Assembly (NCBI GenBank): GCA_050952935.1
Contig: JBMNLS010000002.1
Location: 124,001 to 188,000 of the forward strand
DNA length: 64,000 bases
Source: UBA6115 sp050952935
GTDB lineage: Bacteria > Bacillota > Clostridia > Christensenellales > Aristaeellaceae
Direction of reading: 5' to 3'
Shown here: piece after piece, positions 56,622 to 64,000 of the stretch
Position numbering within the stretch: position 1 is the stretch's first letter
Layout of the letters: every line of letters begins with the position of its first letter
Program-made: the position numbers and the translations under genes
Notes under the pieces: model-generated
The model's input: the letters and a program-made list of their open reading frames with translations, nothing else
The model's database searches: none
What the model was told of the DNA's origin: nothing

Positions 56622-57665
56622 TTATAGCTTGACCACAACCCGAAGCATATCCGGCTTGATGGCGGCTTCAAAGGCCCGCTGTCCCTCCGCAAAGGGATAG
56701 ACGGCTGAGATCAGGCGATCCACCTTGATAATGCCCAGGTTCAGCAGGCGGCTGGCTGTGGCAAAGTCCTCCAGCATCGGGCTGACAGCGCCGGTGATGG
56801 TGACTTCCCGAGCGTGAATTAGCTGAGGGCTGATGCTGGCAGGCACATCGGGATGCAGAGAGCTGTATTGAACCAGCCGACCGCCCTTCCCGGCCATCAA
56901 AAATGCCTGCGCAAATACATCCGAATCCGCTGTGGTGTTGAAGACCACGCCGGACATCTCACCATCAGTCCAGGCACGCACGGCCGCAACCGGATCTTCC
57001 TGCGTTGGGTCAATCGCGATGTCAGCTCCCAAAGCCAGGGCGGTCTTCCTGCGGCTTGCCATGGGCTCGCTCATCAGCACCCTGGCCCCCCGCAGCTTTG
57101 CCAGCATCACATGCAATTGCCCCATGACGCCCCCGCCGATCACCACCACATCCTCACCCAAGCGGATACCGGCCCGATTGACGCTATGCACACAGCAGGC
57201 CAGGGGCTCTGTCAGGCTGGCTTCCTCATAGGAAAGCGCGTCTGAAACTTTAAACAGCATGTTCACCGGCACAATCACCTGATCCACCAGCCCCCCAGGG
57301 CCAGGCAGAAGGCCTTCGCGCACCGGCTTTTGTTTGGCATGATCGCACATGTTGCTTTGCCCGCTGCGGCAGGCGGAACATAGGCCGCAGGCATAAAACA
57401 AGCGCACCGCCACCCGGGTGCCGGGCGGGAACGCGTCGGCATCTGCCCCTTCGCCCAAGGCAACGACATCCCCGGCTACCTCATGTCCGCCAACAAAAGG
57501 CAAAGGGAGCTTCATTGCGCCCCGGAACACACGCTGCTCCAGGGTGCACAGGGCAACGGCCCGCACTTTAACCAACGCCTCGCCAAATCCCAATTCCGGG
57601 GTCTGAAGGTCGAAGAATCCTGTCTGTTTTTCTGCTGTCACCGCCAGCGCTCGCACATGAATCAT
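56622..57665 (-). CDS. Zinc-dependent medium-chain alcohol/polyol dehydrogenase
   Basis: A 347-residue dehydrogenase of the sorbitol/threonine dehydrogenase group. Catalytic zinc ligands fit Cys in VALCTLEQRVF, GHE in FVGGHEVAGDVV and Glu in LTEPLACCVHSV. The structural zinc cysteines are in CGLCSACRSGQSNMC. The NAD motif is VVVIGGGVMGQLHVMLAK. It probably oxidises a polyol or sugar taken up by the adjacent ABC importer. Its start overlaps the aldolase stop by four bases; a strong terminator follows. Confidence 0.88.
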   Translation of the reverse strand: MIHVRALAVTAEKQTGFFDLQTPELGFGEALVKVRAVALCTLEQRVFRGAMKLPLPFVGGHEVAGDVVALGEGADADAFPPGTRVAVRLFYACGLCSACRSGQSNMCDHAKQKPVREGLLPGPGGLVDQVIVPVNMLFKVSDALSYEEASLTEPLACCVHSVNRAGIRLGEDVVVIGGGVMGQLHVMLAKLRGARVLMSEPMASRRKTALALGADIAIDPTQEDPVAAVRAWTDGEMSGVVFNTTADSDVFAQAFLMAGKGGRLVQYSSLHPDVPASISPQLIHAREVTITGAVSPMLEDFATASRLLNLGIIKVDRLISAVYPFAEGQRAFEAAIKPDMLRVVVKL

Positions 57666-58453
57666 GCCTTTACCTCCGCCAGTTTCAGAGCATCCTTCAT
57701 GTCCGCATCATCATGAATCAGGGCGGCTACTGCAGCGCATGCCCCTGCGATGTTTTCATGGCCATAGATGTTGCGCCCCATGATAACGCCCTGAGCGCCA
57801 TGATCAAGGGCGGTTTTTACCTCGCTCAACAACGCCTCCAGGCTTCTGGCGTGGCTGCCGCCCAAAACCAGCACCGGAACCGGGCAGCCCTCTGTCACCT
57901 CGCGGAAGCGCTCCCCTCCTGCAAAGGAGGTTTTGATGAAGTCCGCCCCCAACTCCGCCCCCTGACGGGCGGCAAACGCCAGGTTTTCCACAGTCCAGGC
58001 TTCTGACGCCGGTTTTTCAAAGCCAAAGGGCAGCATCTCGGCCCCCAGGGGCAGGCCCCAACGGTCACAATCTGCCACCAAACGGGCCAGATAGGCCAAG
58101 GTTTGCTCATTATGCTCAGAACCCGGGTATCCCATGACCAGCATGGCGTCCGCCCCCAGGCGCAGGGCATCCTCCGCCATATAGAGGCAATTCAGCTTTC
58201 CCATCGGCTTTTTAAGCGCAGAAGCGCCCCCATCCCCCCGCAGGATGACCCCCGCTTTGCCCAACTCCTTTTGGCAGGCTTTCAGCACCCCATAGGTTGT
58301 GAGCACAGCATCCACGCCGCCGGCCACCGCCTCCCGAATGACATGCTTCGGGTCTTTCAAAGCCGGCGAGGGCATTAACGCCGCGTGATCCATCGCCAGC
58401 ACAAAGGCGCGCCCGTTTGGGGCAAAAATATGGTACATCCTGCGTTTTGTCAT
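57662..58453 (-). CDS. Class I aldolase, DeoC/LsrF/FbaB-type
   Basis: A 263-residue TIM-barrel aldolase. N-terminal FVLAMDHAALMPSPALKDP matches the DhnA-type class I family; the Schiff-base Lys is likely in ADFIKTSFAGG, followed by VPVLVLGGSHARSLE and GVIMGRNIYGHEN. Relatives cleave fructose-1,6-bisphosphate, tagatose-bisphosphate or related keto-sugar phosphates. It overlaps both neighbours by four bases. Confidence 0.84.
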   Translation of the reverse strand: MTKRRMYHIFAPNGRAFVLAMDHAALMPSPALKDPKHVIREAVAGGVDAVLTTYGVLKACQKELGKAGVILRGDGGASALKKPMGKLNCLYMAEDALRLGADAMLVMGYPGSEHNEQTLAYLARLVADCDRWGLPLGAEMLPFGFEKPASEAWTVENLAFAARQGAELGADFIKTSFAGGERFREVTEGCPVPVLVLGGSHARSLEALLSEVKTALDHGAQGVIMGRNIYGHENIAGACAAVAALIHDDADMKDALKLAEVKA

Positions 58454-59355
58454 GTTTTCTTTTTCTCCGCTTTTTCATACAGGGCAATCAAATATTGCCC
58501 GATCACCAGGGATTGGTCGATGACCAGATGTTTCAGGTCGTTGGGAAGGTAACGGCCAAACTCCTGAATTTCATAGGTAAGCTCGGCATCATAGCCGATA
58601 TCCTTTAGACCCGCCATGGCGTCTGCCCAGTCAATGGTGCCGTAAAATGGCATGAGATGTTCATCTGCCTGGCCATGGTTGTCTGCCAAATGGGTGGCCT
58701 TGAGGCGTTTCCCGATATGGTTTAGATTTTGCCGATGGAAGCCGCCGGTCATGTGCGCGTGTCCGAAATCATAGCACACCCCCACCCATTCCGGGTGTGA
58801 AAAGGCATCCACCAATTGGCATAACTCCCTGACATCCGCGCAAAAAATCCGCTGCCAGGGAGATGCCCTATATTCAAAATCGTTTTCCAGGGCGATGCCC
58901 ACGCCATGCTTGCGGGCCAGGGCGATGTGGGGCCCATAATAATCCATGTTGCGCTGGAGGGACACTGACATCTCTCCCCCCGCCTCGTACACTGTGCAGG
59001 GATGGGTGACCGTCCAGCGGGCGCCCAGCATGCCGGTGGCAATGATGCTTCGCTTGATCAACTCTTCCATGAGGGCCTTTTTGCTCTCATCCCGGCAGGC
59101 AAACACATCATAGTAGGGCAAATGGGTCTGGTTGAACACCACCCCCGTGTCCCGGCCCAAGCGGACGATTTGGCGCACATATTGCTCCCAATCATCTCCC
59201 CTGAGGGCGGAAGTGGGGTTCATCGCCTCACAAAGGTTCACATCCACCACCGTGTAGCCCGCCCTGGCACATGCCTCAACACAGGATAGAATGTTGTTGA
59301 CAGCGCCCTTCGGGCCAAAAGCACAGATATTGGTAGATGTGGATAATTTCAGCAT
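58450..59355 (-). CDS. Sugar phosphate isomerase/epimerase (xylose isomerase-like TIM barrel)
   Basis: A 301-residue AP-endonuclease-2/xylose-isomerase-like enzyme. Metal ligands are probably the Glu of IALENDF, Asp/His of CYDFGHAHMTG, His of HLADNHGQ and Glu of ELTYEIQEF. The exact sugar is unknown. The ATG at 59355 has an AGGAGGTG site seven bases upstream; a longer frame ignores it. It follows the binding-protein gene across a hairpin and overlaps the aldolase gene. Confidence 0.84.
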   Translation of the reverse strand: MLKLSTSTNICAFGPKGAVNNILSCVEACARAGYTVVDVNLCEAMNPTSALRGDDWEQYVRQIVRLGRDTGVVFNQTHLPYYDVFACRDESKKALMEELIKRSIIATGMLGARWTVTHPCTVYEAGGEMSVSLQRNMDYYGPHIALARKHGVGIALENDFEYRASPWQRIFCADVRELCQLVDAFSHPEWVGVCYDFGHAHMTGGFHRQNLNHIGKRLKATHLADNHGQADEHLMPFYGTIDWADAMAGLKDIGYDAELTYEIQEFGRYLPNDLKHLVIDQSLVIGQYLIALYEKAEKKKT

Positions 59356-59394
59356 CGCTTTGCACCTCCTGTGCAGAACAGAAGTATAGCACAA

Positions 59395-59424
59395 GCGGGA
59401 GCTTATTTACAAAAAAGCTCCCGC
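59395..59424 (-). promoter_or_regulatory. Intra-operon hairpin between binding-protein and isomerase genes
   Basis: GCGGGAGCTT pairs perfectly with AAGCTCCCGC. On the minus strand the loop carries a T-run rather than the 3' side, so it may act as an mRNA-stabilising or partial-termination element after the binding-protein gene. Confidence 0.6.
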
Positions 59425-59445
59425 GAATAGCTCAAAAATCTTCAG

Positions 59446-60768
59446 TTATTTGTTTGCCTGCTCATACTGGCGCAGCAACCCATTCAGCTCATCCGCCATC
59501 GTTTCCACTGTCTCTTCCACGGAGAGCCCCTCATCCAGCATCGTAGCAATGTTGTCCTGGATCGCATAGTAGAAATCCTTGGCGGGGCCCACGGTAACGC
59601 TCTTCATTTCTGCCGGGGTCAGGGTCAGCTGTGCCATGGGCACCGCATACTGGGGCTGTTTTTCCACCAGCGCCTTGTATACGGGCGCCTCCTGAGCGCC
59701 TGCATTCACAGGCACATAGCCGGTAGCGGCGGCAAACTCGGCCTGCACCTGGGGAGAGGCCAGATATTTTACCAGCTCCCAAGCGGCGGCCTTTTTGGCA
59801 TCGTCTTGCTTGTCAAACATCGCCACGCAACTGCCCGATACGGTGGCGCCAACCTGAGCATCGGCTGTTACCTTGGGGTAGTAGCCGGCGCCCAATTCAA
59901 AGGAATCGCCGATTTTTTCAAGCAGAGAGGTGATGTTGGAGGAAGAGGTGGTGAGGATAGCCAGCTGCCCCGCCACAAACTGATCGGTGGTGCCGGCCAC
60001 GTTTTTCAGCGCGCCCGCATCATACATGGCCTTCCAATGGCTAAGGAAGTTGGCCAGGGCGCCGTTGTCGATGCAGACCAGCTCAGTCGCCATCGCTTCG
60101 GAGCCATTTTTGTTGTTGACCATGTCGCTGCCCAGTTGCCCCAGCCAGTTAGCCAGAGTGGGGGTGTTGGGCACCACGGAATAGGCGATGACCTCCAAGC
60201 CATCGGCGGTTTTTTCCGGCAGCTTGCCGCTAAGGTCGATAATATCCTGGAAGGTTTCAGGCGCTTTAACGCCGGCTGCATCCAGCATCGTTTTATTGTA
60301 GAACATGATGGAGGTGGAAGCGGCAAAGGGCATGCCCAGCTTAACGCCTGAAAACTCCCAGTTGCCAAGGGTAATGGGCTGGATCTGGGCAATATCATAG
60401 GCCGGATCGGCTTTGAGCGCGTCATCCAGGGTGTAGGCGTGGCCGGAATTGAAATATGCCACTTTGCCTGTGGCATCCAGGTTCATCACATCGGGCAGCT
60501 GGCTATAGTTCTCAGCCGTCAACACGCTGTTGAGTTTGGTGGTGGCGTCAGAATATTTCCCCTGGAACACCGCTTCCACAACAATTTGCTTTTCTTTGCC
60601 AATGGTGTCGTTAAACTCCGCTACGAACTTTTCCACCATTGCGCCGGCTTCATCGGACATGGAATGCCAGAAAACAATGTTGACAGGCTGGGTAGCCGCC
60701 TGAGCGGGCACGCCCAGGGACAGCAGCATCACAAGGGCCAGGAATAGAAGGGAAATTCTTTTGATCAT
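59446..60768 (-). CDS. ABC sugar transporter solute-binding protein (UgpB-like)
   Basis: A 440-residue exported binding protein. The signal peptide MIKRISLLFLALVMLLSLGV ends near AQA. The mature part begins VNIVFWHSMSDEAGAMVEKF and contains PFAASTSIMFYNKTMLDAAG, SSSNITSLLEKIG and the closing strand AAAWELVKYLASPQVQAEFA, all typical of CUT1 (UgpB/MalE-type) proteins. No lipobox is clear. An AAAGGAG site precedes the ATG. It is the third gene of the operon, after both permeases. Confidence 0.92.
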   Translation of the reverse strand: MIKRISLLFLALVMLLSLGVPAQAATQPVNIVFWHSMSDEAGAMVEKFVAEFNDTIGKEKQIVVEAVFQGKYSDATTKLNSVLTAENYSQLPDVMNLDATGKVAYFNSGHAYTLDDALKADPAYDIAQIQPITLGNWEFSGVKLGMPFAASTSIMFYNKTMLDAAGVKAPETFQDIIDLSGKLPEKTADGLEVIAYSVVPNTPTLANWLGQLGSDMVNNKNGSEAMATELVCIDNGALANFLSHWKAMYDAGALKNVAGTTDQFVAGQLAILTTSSSNITSLLEKIGDSFELGAGYYPKVTADAQVGATVSGSCVAMFDKQDDAKKAAAWELVKYLASPQVQAEFAAATGYVPVNAGAQEAPVYKALVEKQPQYAVPMAQLTLTPAEMKSVTVGPAKDFYYAIQDNIATMLDEGLSVEETVETMADELNGLLRQYEQANK

Positions 60769-60836
60769 GGTGTTACTCCTTTAACGTGTATTCTATCTTC
60801 AGGAAGGAAGCCCTTCCGCAGACGCAGGGTTATTTG

Positions 60837-61676
60837 TCATCCTACCAGGGCGCCGGCGGTCATGTTGCGCTGGAGGTTGTGCCTGAGGATCAAAAACAGC
60901 AGGAAGGAAGGAATCAGTGACAGCGCAACGCCCGCCAGCACGAGGTAATAGTTGGTGTCCTCAAAGGAGGTGATCATGGTGATGCCCACTTGAATGGTGC
61001 GCATCTGATTGGTGTTGGTGACAAGCAGGGGCCAGAGATAAGCATTCCACATGGTGATGAAGCTTTGCACAAACAGCGTCACCAGCACGGGCTTTGTCAC
61101 CGGCAGCAGAATGGTGACTAAAAAACGCAGATCGCCACAGCCGTCAATGGCCCCGGCATCCCGAAGATCCCTGGGGAAGGTGAGAAAAGACTGGCGCAGC
61201 ATAAACATCTGGGTGGCCCCCACAAAGGAGGTGATGGCCATGCCCAGATAGGTGTCCAGCAGCCCCAGGCGGCTGACGGTCAGGTAGTTTGTGACCAGCA
61301 AGGTGTCCCCCGGCAGCATCATGGTGGCGAGGACAAGAAGGAAGAATGCTTTTTTGAAGCGAAAGTCGTAAAACGCGAAGGCGAAGGCCGCCAACACCGC
61401 AAACAACAAGCGCACGGTGGTGCCCATCGTGGCCACGATCAGAGAGTTCAGGCCATAGCGCAGGAAAGGCACCCGGGCGATAGCATCCTGGAAATTCTGG
61501 GTGTAGCCGAAGCTTTTAGGCCAGAAAGTGGGCGGATAAGCTGAAAATTCCGATGCGGATTTGAAGGCCCCAAAGATGCCGTACACAATGGGGAAAACAA
61601 TGACGAGCCCAAGTGCCAGCGCCACCGCCTGCACCAGCGCATCTGTAAGCCTCTCTTTCTGCTTTTTGTTCATCAT
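60837..61676 (-). CDS. ABC sugar transporter permease (UgpE/MalG-like)
   Basis: A 279-residue permease with about six membrane segments. The EAA-type loop is DAGAIDGCGDLRFLVTILLP. N-terminal hydrophobic segment followed by the long extracytoplasmic loop (FKSASEFSAYPPTFWPKSF) is standard for the second CUT1 permease. It overlaps the first permease gene by four bases. Confidence 0.92.
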   Translation of the reverse strand: MMNKKQKERLTDALVQAVALALGLVIVFPIVYGIFGAFKSASEFSAYPPTFWPKSFGYTQNFQDAIARVPFLRYGLNSLIVATMGTTVRLLFAVLAAFAFAFYDFRFKKAFFLLVLATMMLPGDTLLVTNYLTVSRLGLLDTYLGMAITSFVGATQMFMLRQSFLTFPRDLRDAGAIDGCGDLRFLVTILLPVTKPVLVTLFVQSFITMWNAYLWPLLVTNTNQMRTIQVGITMITSFEDTNYYLVLAGVALSLIPSFLLFLILRHNLQRNMTAGALVG

Positions 61677-62572
61677 TGGTAGTGTACCTTCCTTTTCTCT
61701 ACATAGAAAGCCAACAACGTAAGGGAAAAGGTGAGGGCAAAGGCCACCAGGCTGACGCAGGCGGAGAGGCTGTAGTTGGCGGAGCCGTAGCCGGAATTGT
61801 ACATCATAAAGATGAGCGTTGTGGTGGATCTGGCGGGCCCGCCCTGGGTAAGGATGATAACGGGGCCTGATACCATCATGGCCAGCACCATGTTGGTGAG
61901 TGTTACAAACAGGATGGTGGGAGAAATTAGCGGCAGCTGGATCCTAAAAAACCGGGAGACGGGGCCGGCTCCGTCGATGGTGCCCGCCTCGATCAGCTGA
62001 TCCGGCACCGCCCGAAAGGCGGAGAGGAACAACAAAAAATCAAACCCGATGCCCATCCATACCGTGAGCATGAGAATGCCGTACAGCGCATGATCCCGGC
62101 TTTGATACCAGCCCCAATCAATTCCCAGGGCGTAGTTCAGATAGCCAACCGTCGGATTGAGGAGCACCTTAAAAATCATTGCCGCCGCCGACATGGCAAT
62201 CGCCATGGGCAGGGTAAACAGCGTTTCATATACGGAGCTTAAGCACCGTTTTTTATTGGCCAAAAGCGCTAGACCCATGGTGATTGCCACCGTTGCGGGA
62301 ACATTGATGGCGGTGATTTTCAGCGTGTTCTCAAGGGCGATTTTAAAATCCCGCCGGGAAAACAAATACTCAAAATTCTCCAACCCTACGAAACCAGTGA
62401 TAATCCCCTTGGCGTTGACGGTGCTGAAACTGTACAAGAAGGTCTTAATAAAAGGATAGTAAATGAAACCAACGGCAAACAGCAGGATTGGCAAAACATA
62501 AAGATAGGGCCGGGCTTTTTTTATCAGATTGCGCCTGGGCCTCAATGCCTTCACCGATTGGACTGCGCTCAC
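61673..62572 (-). CDS. ABC sugar transporter permease (UgpA/MalF-like)
   Basis: A 299-residue permease with about six membrane segments; the EAA-type loop is EAGTIDGAGPVSRFFRIQLP and PRRNLIKKARPYLYVLPIL is the N-terminal part. The GTG at 62572 lies inside a GGAGGTG ribosome-like site, so the true start may be a few codons later (GTG of VKALRP). No ATPase gene is present; a shared MsmX-type ATPase elsewhere is likely. First gene of the sugar operon. Confidence 0.9.
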   Translation of the reverse strand: MSAVQSVKALRPRRNLIKKARPYLYVLPILLFAVGFIYYPFIKTFLYSFSTVNAKGIITGFVGLENFEYLFSRRDFKIALENTLKITAINVPATVAITMGLALLANKKRCLSSVYETLFTLPMAIAMSAAAMIFKVLLNPTVGYLNYALGIDWGWYQSRDHALYGILMLTVWMGIGFDFLLFLSAFRAVPDQLIEAGTIDGAGPVSRFFRIQLPLISPTILFVTLTNMVLAMMVSGPVIILTQGGPARSTTTLIFMMYNSGYGSANYSLSACVSLVAFALTFSLTLLAFYVEKRKVHYQ

Positions 62573-62597
62573 CTCCGCTGCAATTCAGAAACCTTTT

Positions 62598-62634
62598 GTA
62601 TACATATACTAACAATGCCTGTATTCACTGTCAA
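62598..62634 (-). promoter_or_regulatory. Promoter and palindromic operator of the sugar operon
   Basis: On the minus strand TTGACA (62634-62629), 17 bases, then TAGTAT (62611-62606). The palindrome GTATACATATAC (62598-62609) overlaps the -10 box, a common place for a repressor site. No ECF-type CGTC/CGTA promoter was seen here. Confidence 0.55.
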
Positions 62635-62805
62635 TCTTTCCTGTGTGAAATCCTTGTAAAATCCATCGTATAAGGACTTGATCGCTTTTTGCGGCATTTG
62701 TATATTATAAAGGTAATGCAGCCTTGAAAAAATGATAGTCAGCCCAGCAATGCCTTTGGTATATCGGCGGCTTCCAATCTCCATTAAAATCACTCATTAG
62801 GAAAA

Positions 62806-63537
62806 TCATTGTTTACCCCAGGTGGGCGGATCCTCCCACTGGGTAGCCGCCGCCTCCAGCACCGCCTGCTGGTGTTCCGCGTCAAGGCGCTGGCTGGAAT
62901 CCCCCCGGCTAAAAGCAAAATGGATGCAGAAGTGGCCCGGAAAGCCGGATGTTTTGTTGGACTGGTAGCTGTGCGGCATGCCGTTCATGGAGGCCGCGTA
63001 GACCTGTTCTTCATATCGGATAAGGATGGGCCGCCTGTCCCAGCTCCAGGCGGGATAGGCCTGCTTTATTTTGTCCGTGTCCTCTTTGGTGAGGGGCTCC
63101 GCGTCCAGGTGGCTTTGACCCATCATCCGGTAGACGGAAAAGATGGCGCCGCTCCTCACATCCTTAATTTCAAAGACCGCGCCAAAGGGAATCAGGTCAC
63201 TGCCGCCCCCGTACCACTCCGGCACCTGGGTGATTCCCTGCTTTGATTTGGGTTTGCGGAAAAGCACAAGCAGTGTGTCCAGGTCCGCGACGCCTGTTGC
63301 TCTGATGCCGTTTTGCGCCTGAAAGACCGCGACAGCGCTCCGGGTTGATTCATCATACACTACAGTGTCGGCGCCTTCCGGCAGAAAGCCCGCTCCGATC
63401 AGTCTTTGTTGAAGCAGCTGGACCTGGCTTCCCTGCTCGCCCGGCTTGGTTGGCTGGGGGAAGGCATTCCCTGCAAGTGAGAGAGCGGGCGGGAAAAGCA
63501 AAACAACGAGCAATAGCATAGACAATGGCCGCCTCAT
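62806..63537 (-). CDS. Secreted peptidoglycan-binding protein
   Basis: A 243-residue exported protein: signal peptide (residues ~1-23), a PG_binding_1 domain (~30-95, GEQGSQVQLLQQRLIGAGFL), then a C-terminal domain with MNGMPHSYQSNKTSGFPGHF and FCIHFAFSRGD, followed by a DAEHQQAVLEAA helix, a pattern I associate with clostridial wall-associated proteins of unknown role. It overlaps the upstream gene by four bases (ATGA). Confidence 0.72.
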   Translation of the reverse strand: MRRPLSMLLLVVLLFPPALSLAGNAFPQPTKPGEQGSQVQLLQQRLIGAGFLPEGADTVVYDESTRSAVAVFQAQNGIRATGVADLDTLLVLFRKPKSKQGITQVPEWYGGGSDLIPFGAVFEIKDVRSGAIFSVYRMMGQSHLDAEPLTKEDTDKIKQAYPAWSWDRRPILIRYEEQVYAASMNGMPHSYQSNKTSGFPGHFCIHFAFSRGDSSQRLDAEHQQAVLEAAATQWEDPPTWGKQ

Positions 63538-64000
63538 GGGCTGACCTCGCTGTTGGGGTCAAACCAGAGGGGCTGGGCCGACTGCGGCTGGTATACCAAA
63601 AGCGGCTTGTCTCCCTTATCAATGATGGAGGAGAGAACAGCCACATATTCTGTGCCCTCATAGATGGTCTGAAGATAACTGCTCGGGTTGATGAGGAAGT
63701 GTTGGCGGTATTCCCTGCCGTCAGCACTCACAAAACGGAAATCTCCCTGGCTCAGAGGCGCGCGGCCGTTTGGTGCTGCTATCGCCTTTACCCTAAGCCA
63801 GATGATAAAGTATTCCTGCGTCCTTAAGGGCGTGATATTGTATTTACTCATCCTCTTGACCAGGTTCTGGGCTTCAGAACCACGTTTCACGGAGGTGATC
63901 TCAAACTCAAAATCCGCGTAATCCGACCAGACAGTGCCCTCATACAAAACGGAGACATTGTTTTTGACCGGGTTTTCCCGGGTAGCCACCACCTGTTTTA
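63534..64000 (-). CDS. Hypothetical protein, 5' end cut by the window
   Basis: At least 155 residues, open at the window edge, so the start and any signal peptide lie beyond. The visible part is beta-rich (VSVLYEGTVWSDYADFEFEI, then KYNITPLRTQEYFIIWLRVK) and resembles DUF4352/telokin-like extracytoplasmic domains in general pattern; I cannot name a family. It is translationally coupled to the following peptidoglycan-binding gene. Confidence 0.6.
   Translation of the reverse strand, partial: KQVVATRENPVKNNVSVLYEGTVWSDYADFEFEITSVKRGSEAQNLVKRMSKYNITPLRTQEYFIIWLRVKAIAAPNGRAPLSQGDFRFVSADGREYRQHFLINPSSYLQTIYEGTEYVAVLSSIIDKGDKPLLVYQPQSAQPLWFDPNSEVSP

Noticed and set aside
56622..62572. Direct control of the sugar operon by the neighbouring ECF sigma factor
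   Set aside because: The operon has a sigma-A type promoter and I saw no CGTC/CGTA ECF motif in its upstream region, so the link is by position only.
1..64000. CRISPR array, prophage, replication origin or rRNA genes
   Set aside because: No regularly spaced direct repeats, phage structural genes, DnaA-box clusters or rRNA sequences were seen; rpmH is not next to dnaA in this window.

Overview
The window looks like chromosomal DNA of an anaerobic, fairly GC-rich member of the Clostridia (Bacillota). Supporting signs are the order rpmH-rnpA-yidD-yidC-jag, a T-box leader on valS, a murB-whiA-crh-like HPr cluster, an ECF-type pantothenate transporter next to coaX, a bcd-etfBA (butyryl-CoA dehydrogenase/electron-transfer flavoprotein) operon, a two-subunit iron-sulfur fumarase, and an ABC sugar importer with no ATPase gene of its own. 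The genus cannot be decided from the sequence alone.

Layout. 1-7.9 kb: the 3' end of rpoC, a ~158-bp palindromic element, gpsA on the minus strand, a membrane-anchored VanY-like protein, and a serine operon serC-serA-DUF1015. 7.9-13.4 kb: minus-strand genes (secreted Ig-like protein, tldD-tldE-LUD-pfkB operon). 13.5-19 kb: a tyrosine-phosphatase-like protein, ResB and an accessory SecA, then a convergent M28 peptidase. 19.2-29.2 kb: a cation/proton antiporter and core housekeeping genes (rpmH, rnpA, yidD, yidC, jag, yceD, rpmF, T-box, valS, rsmH, rsmI). 29.3-34.8 kb: an AT-rich island with a secreted flavin-dependent reductase, its probable MerR regulator and an IS4-type insertion sequence. 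34.8-43.9 kb: panT-coaX behind tandem hairpins, an ECF sigma/anti-sigma pair, a secreted peptidoglycan-binding protein, dacF, fumarase and tmcAL. 44-47.6 kb: phaJ-bcd-etfB-etfA. 47.6-48.3 kb: an IS5-like transposase relic interrupted by a second copy of the palindromic element. 48.4-53.5 kb: hydrolase/acyltransferase/DUF6320 trio, murB-whiA-crh. 53.6 kb: tRNA-Arg(CCG). 53.9-62.6 kb, all minus: an ECF sigma factor with a giant anti-sigma protein fused to a solute-binding-protein domain, preceded by a sugar operon (two permeases, binding protein, TIM-barrel isomerase, class I aldolase, Zn alcohol dehydrogenase). 62.8-64 kb: two secreted proteins, the last cut by the window edge.

The strongest candidate for an undescribed system is the ECF sigma/anti-sigma-SBP fusion at 53.9-56.5 kb. 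It looks like a signalling unit in which a solute-binding-protein fold, tethered outside the membrane to an anti-sigma factor, could read an extracellular solute. A simpler sigma/anti-sigma pair at 36.4-38.2 kb shares its architecture. Both anti-sigma genes carry an internal Shine-Dalgarno/start pair just before the membrane segment, and both operons have an ECF-like promoter with a 17-bp spacer. Other notable points: a 19-bp-spacer MerR operator before the secreted reductase; bulged-A tandem hairpins before panT; a palindromic element whose excision, with one TTA target copy, restores the reading frame of a transposase relic; and a VanY-like protein whose zinc-binding motifs are disrupted.
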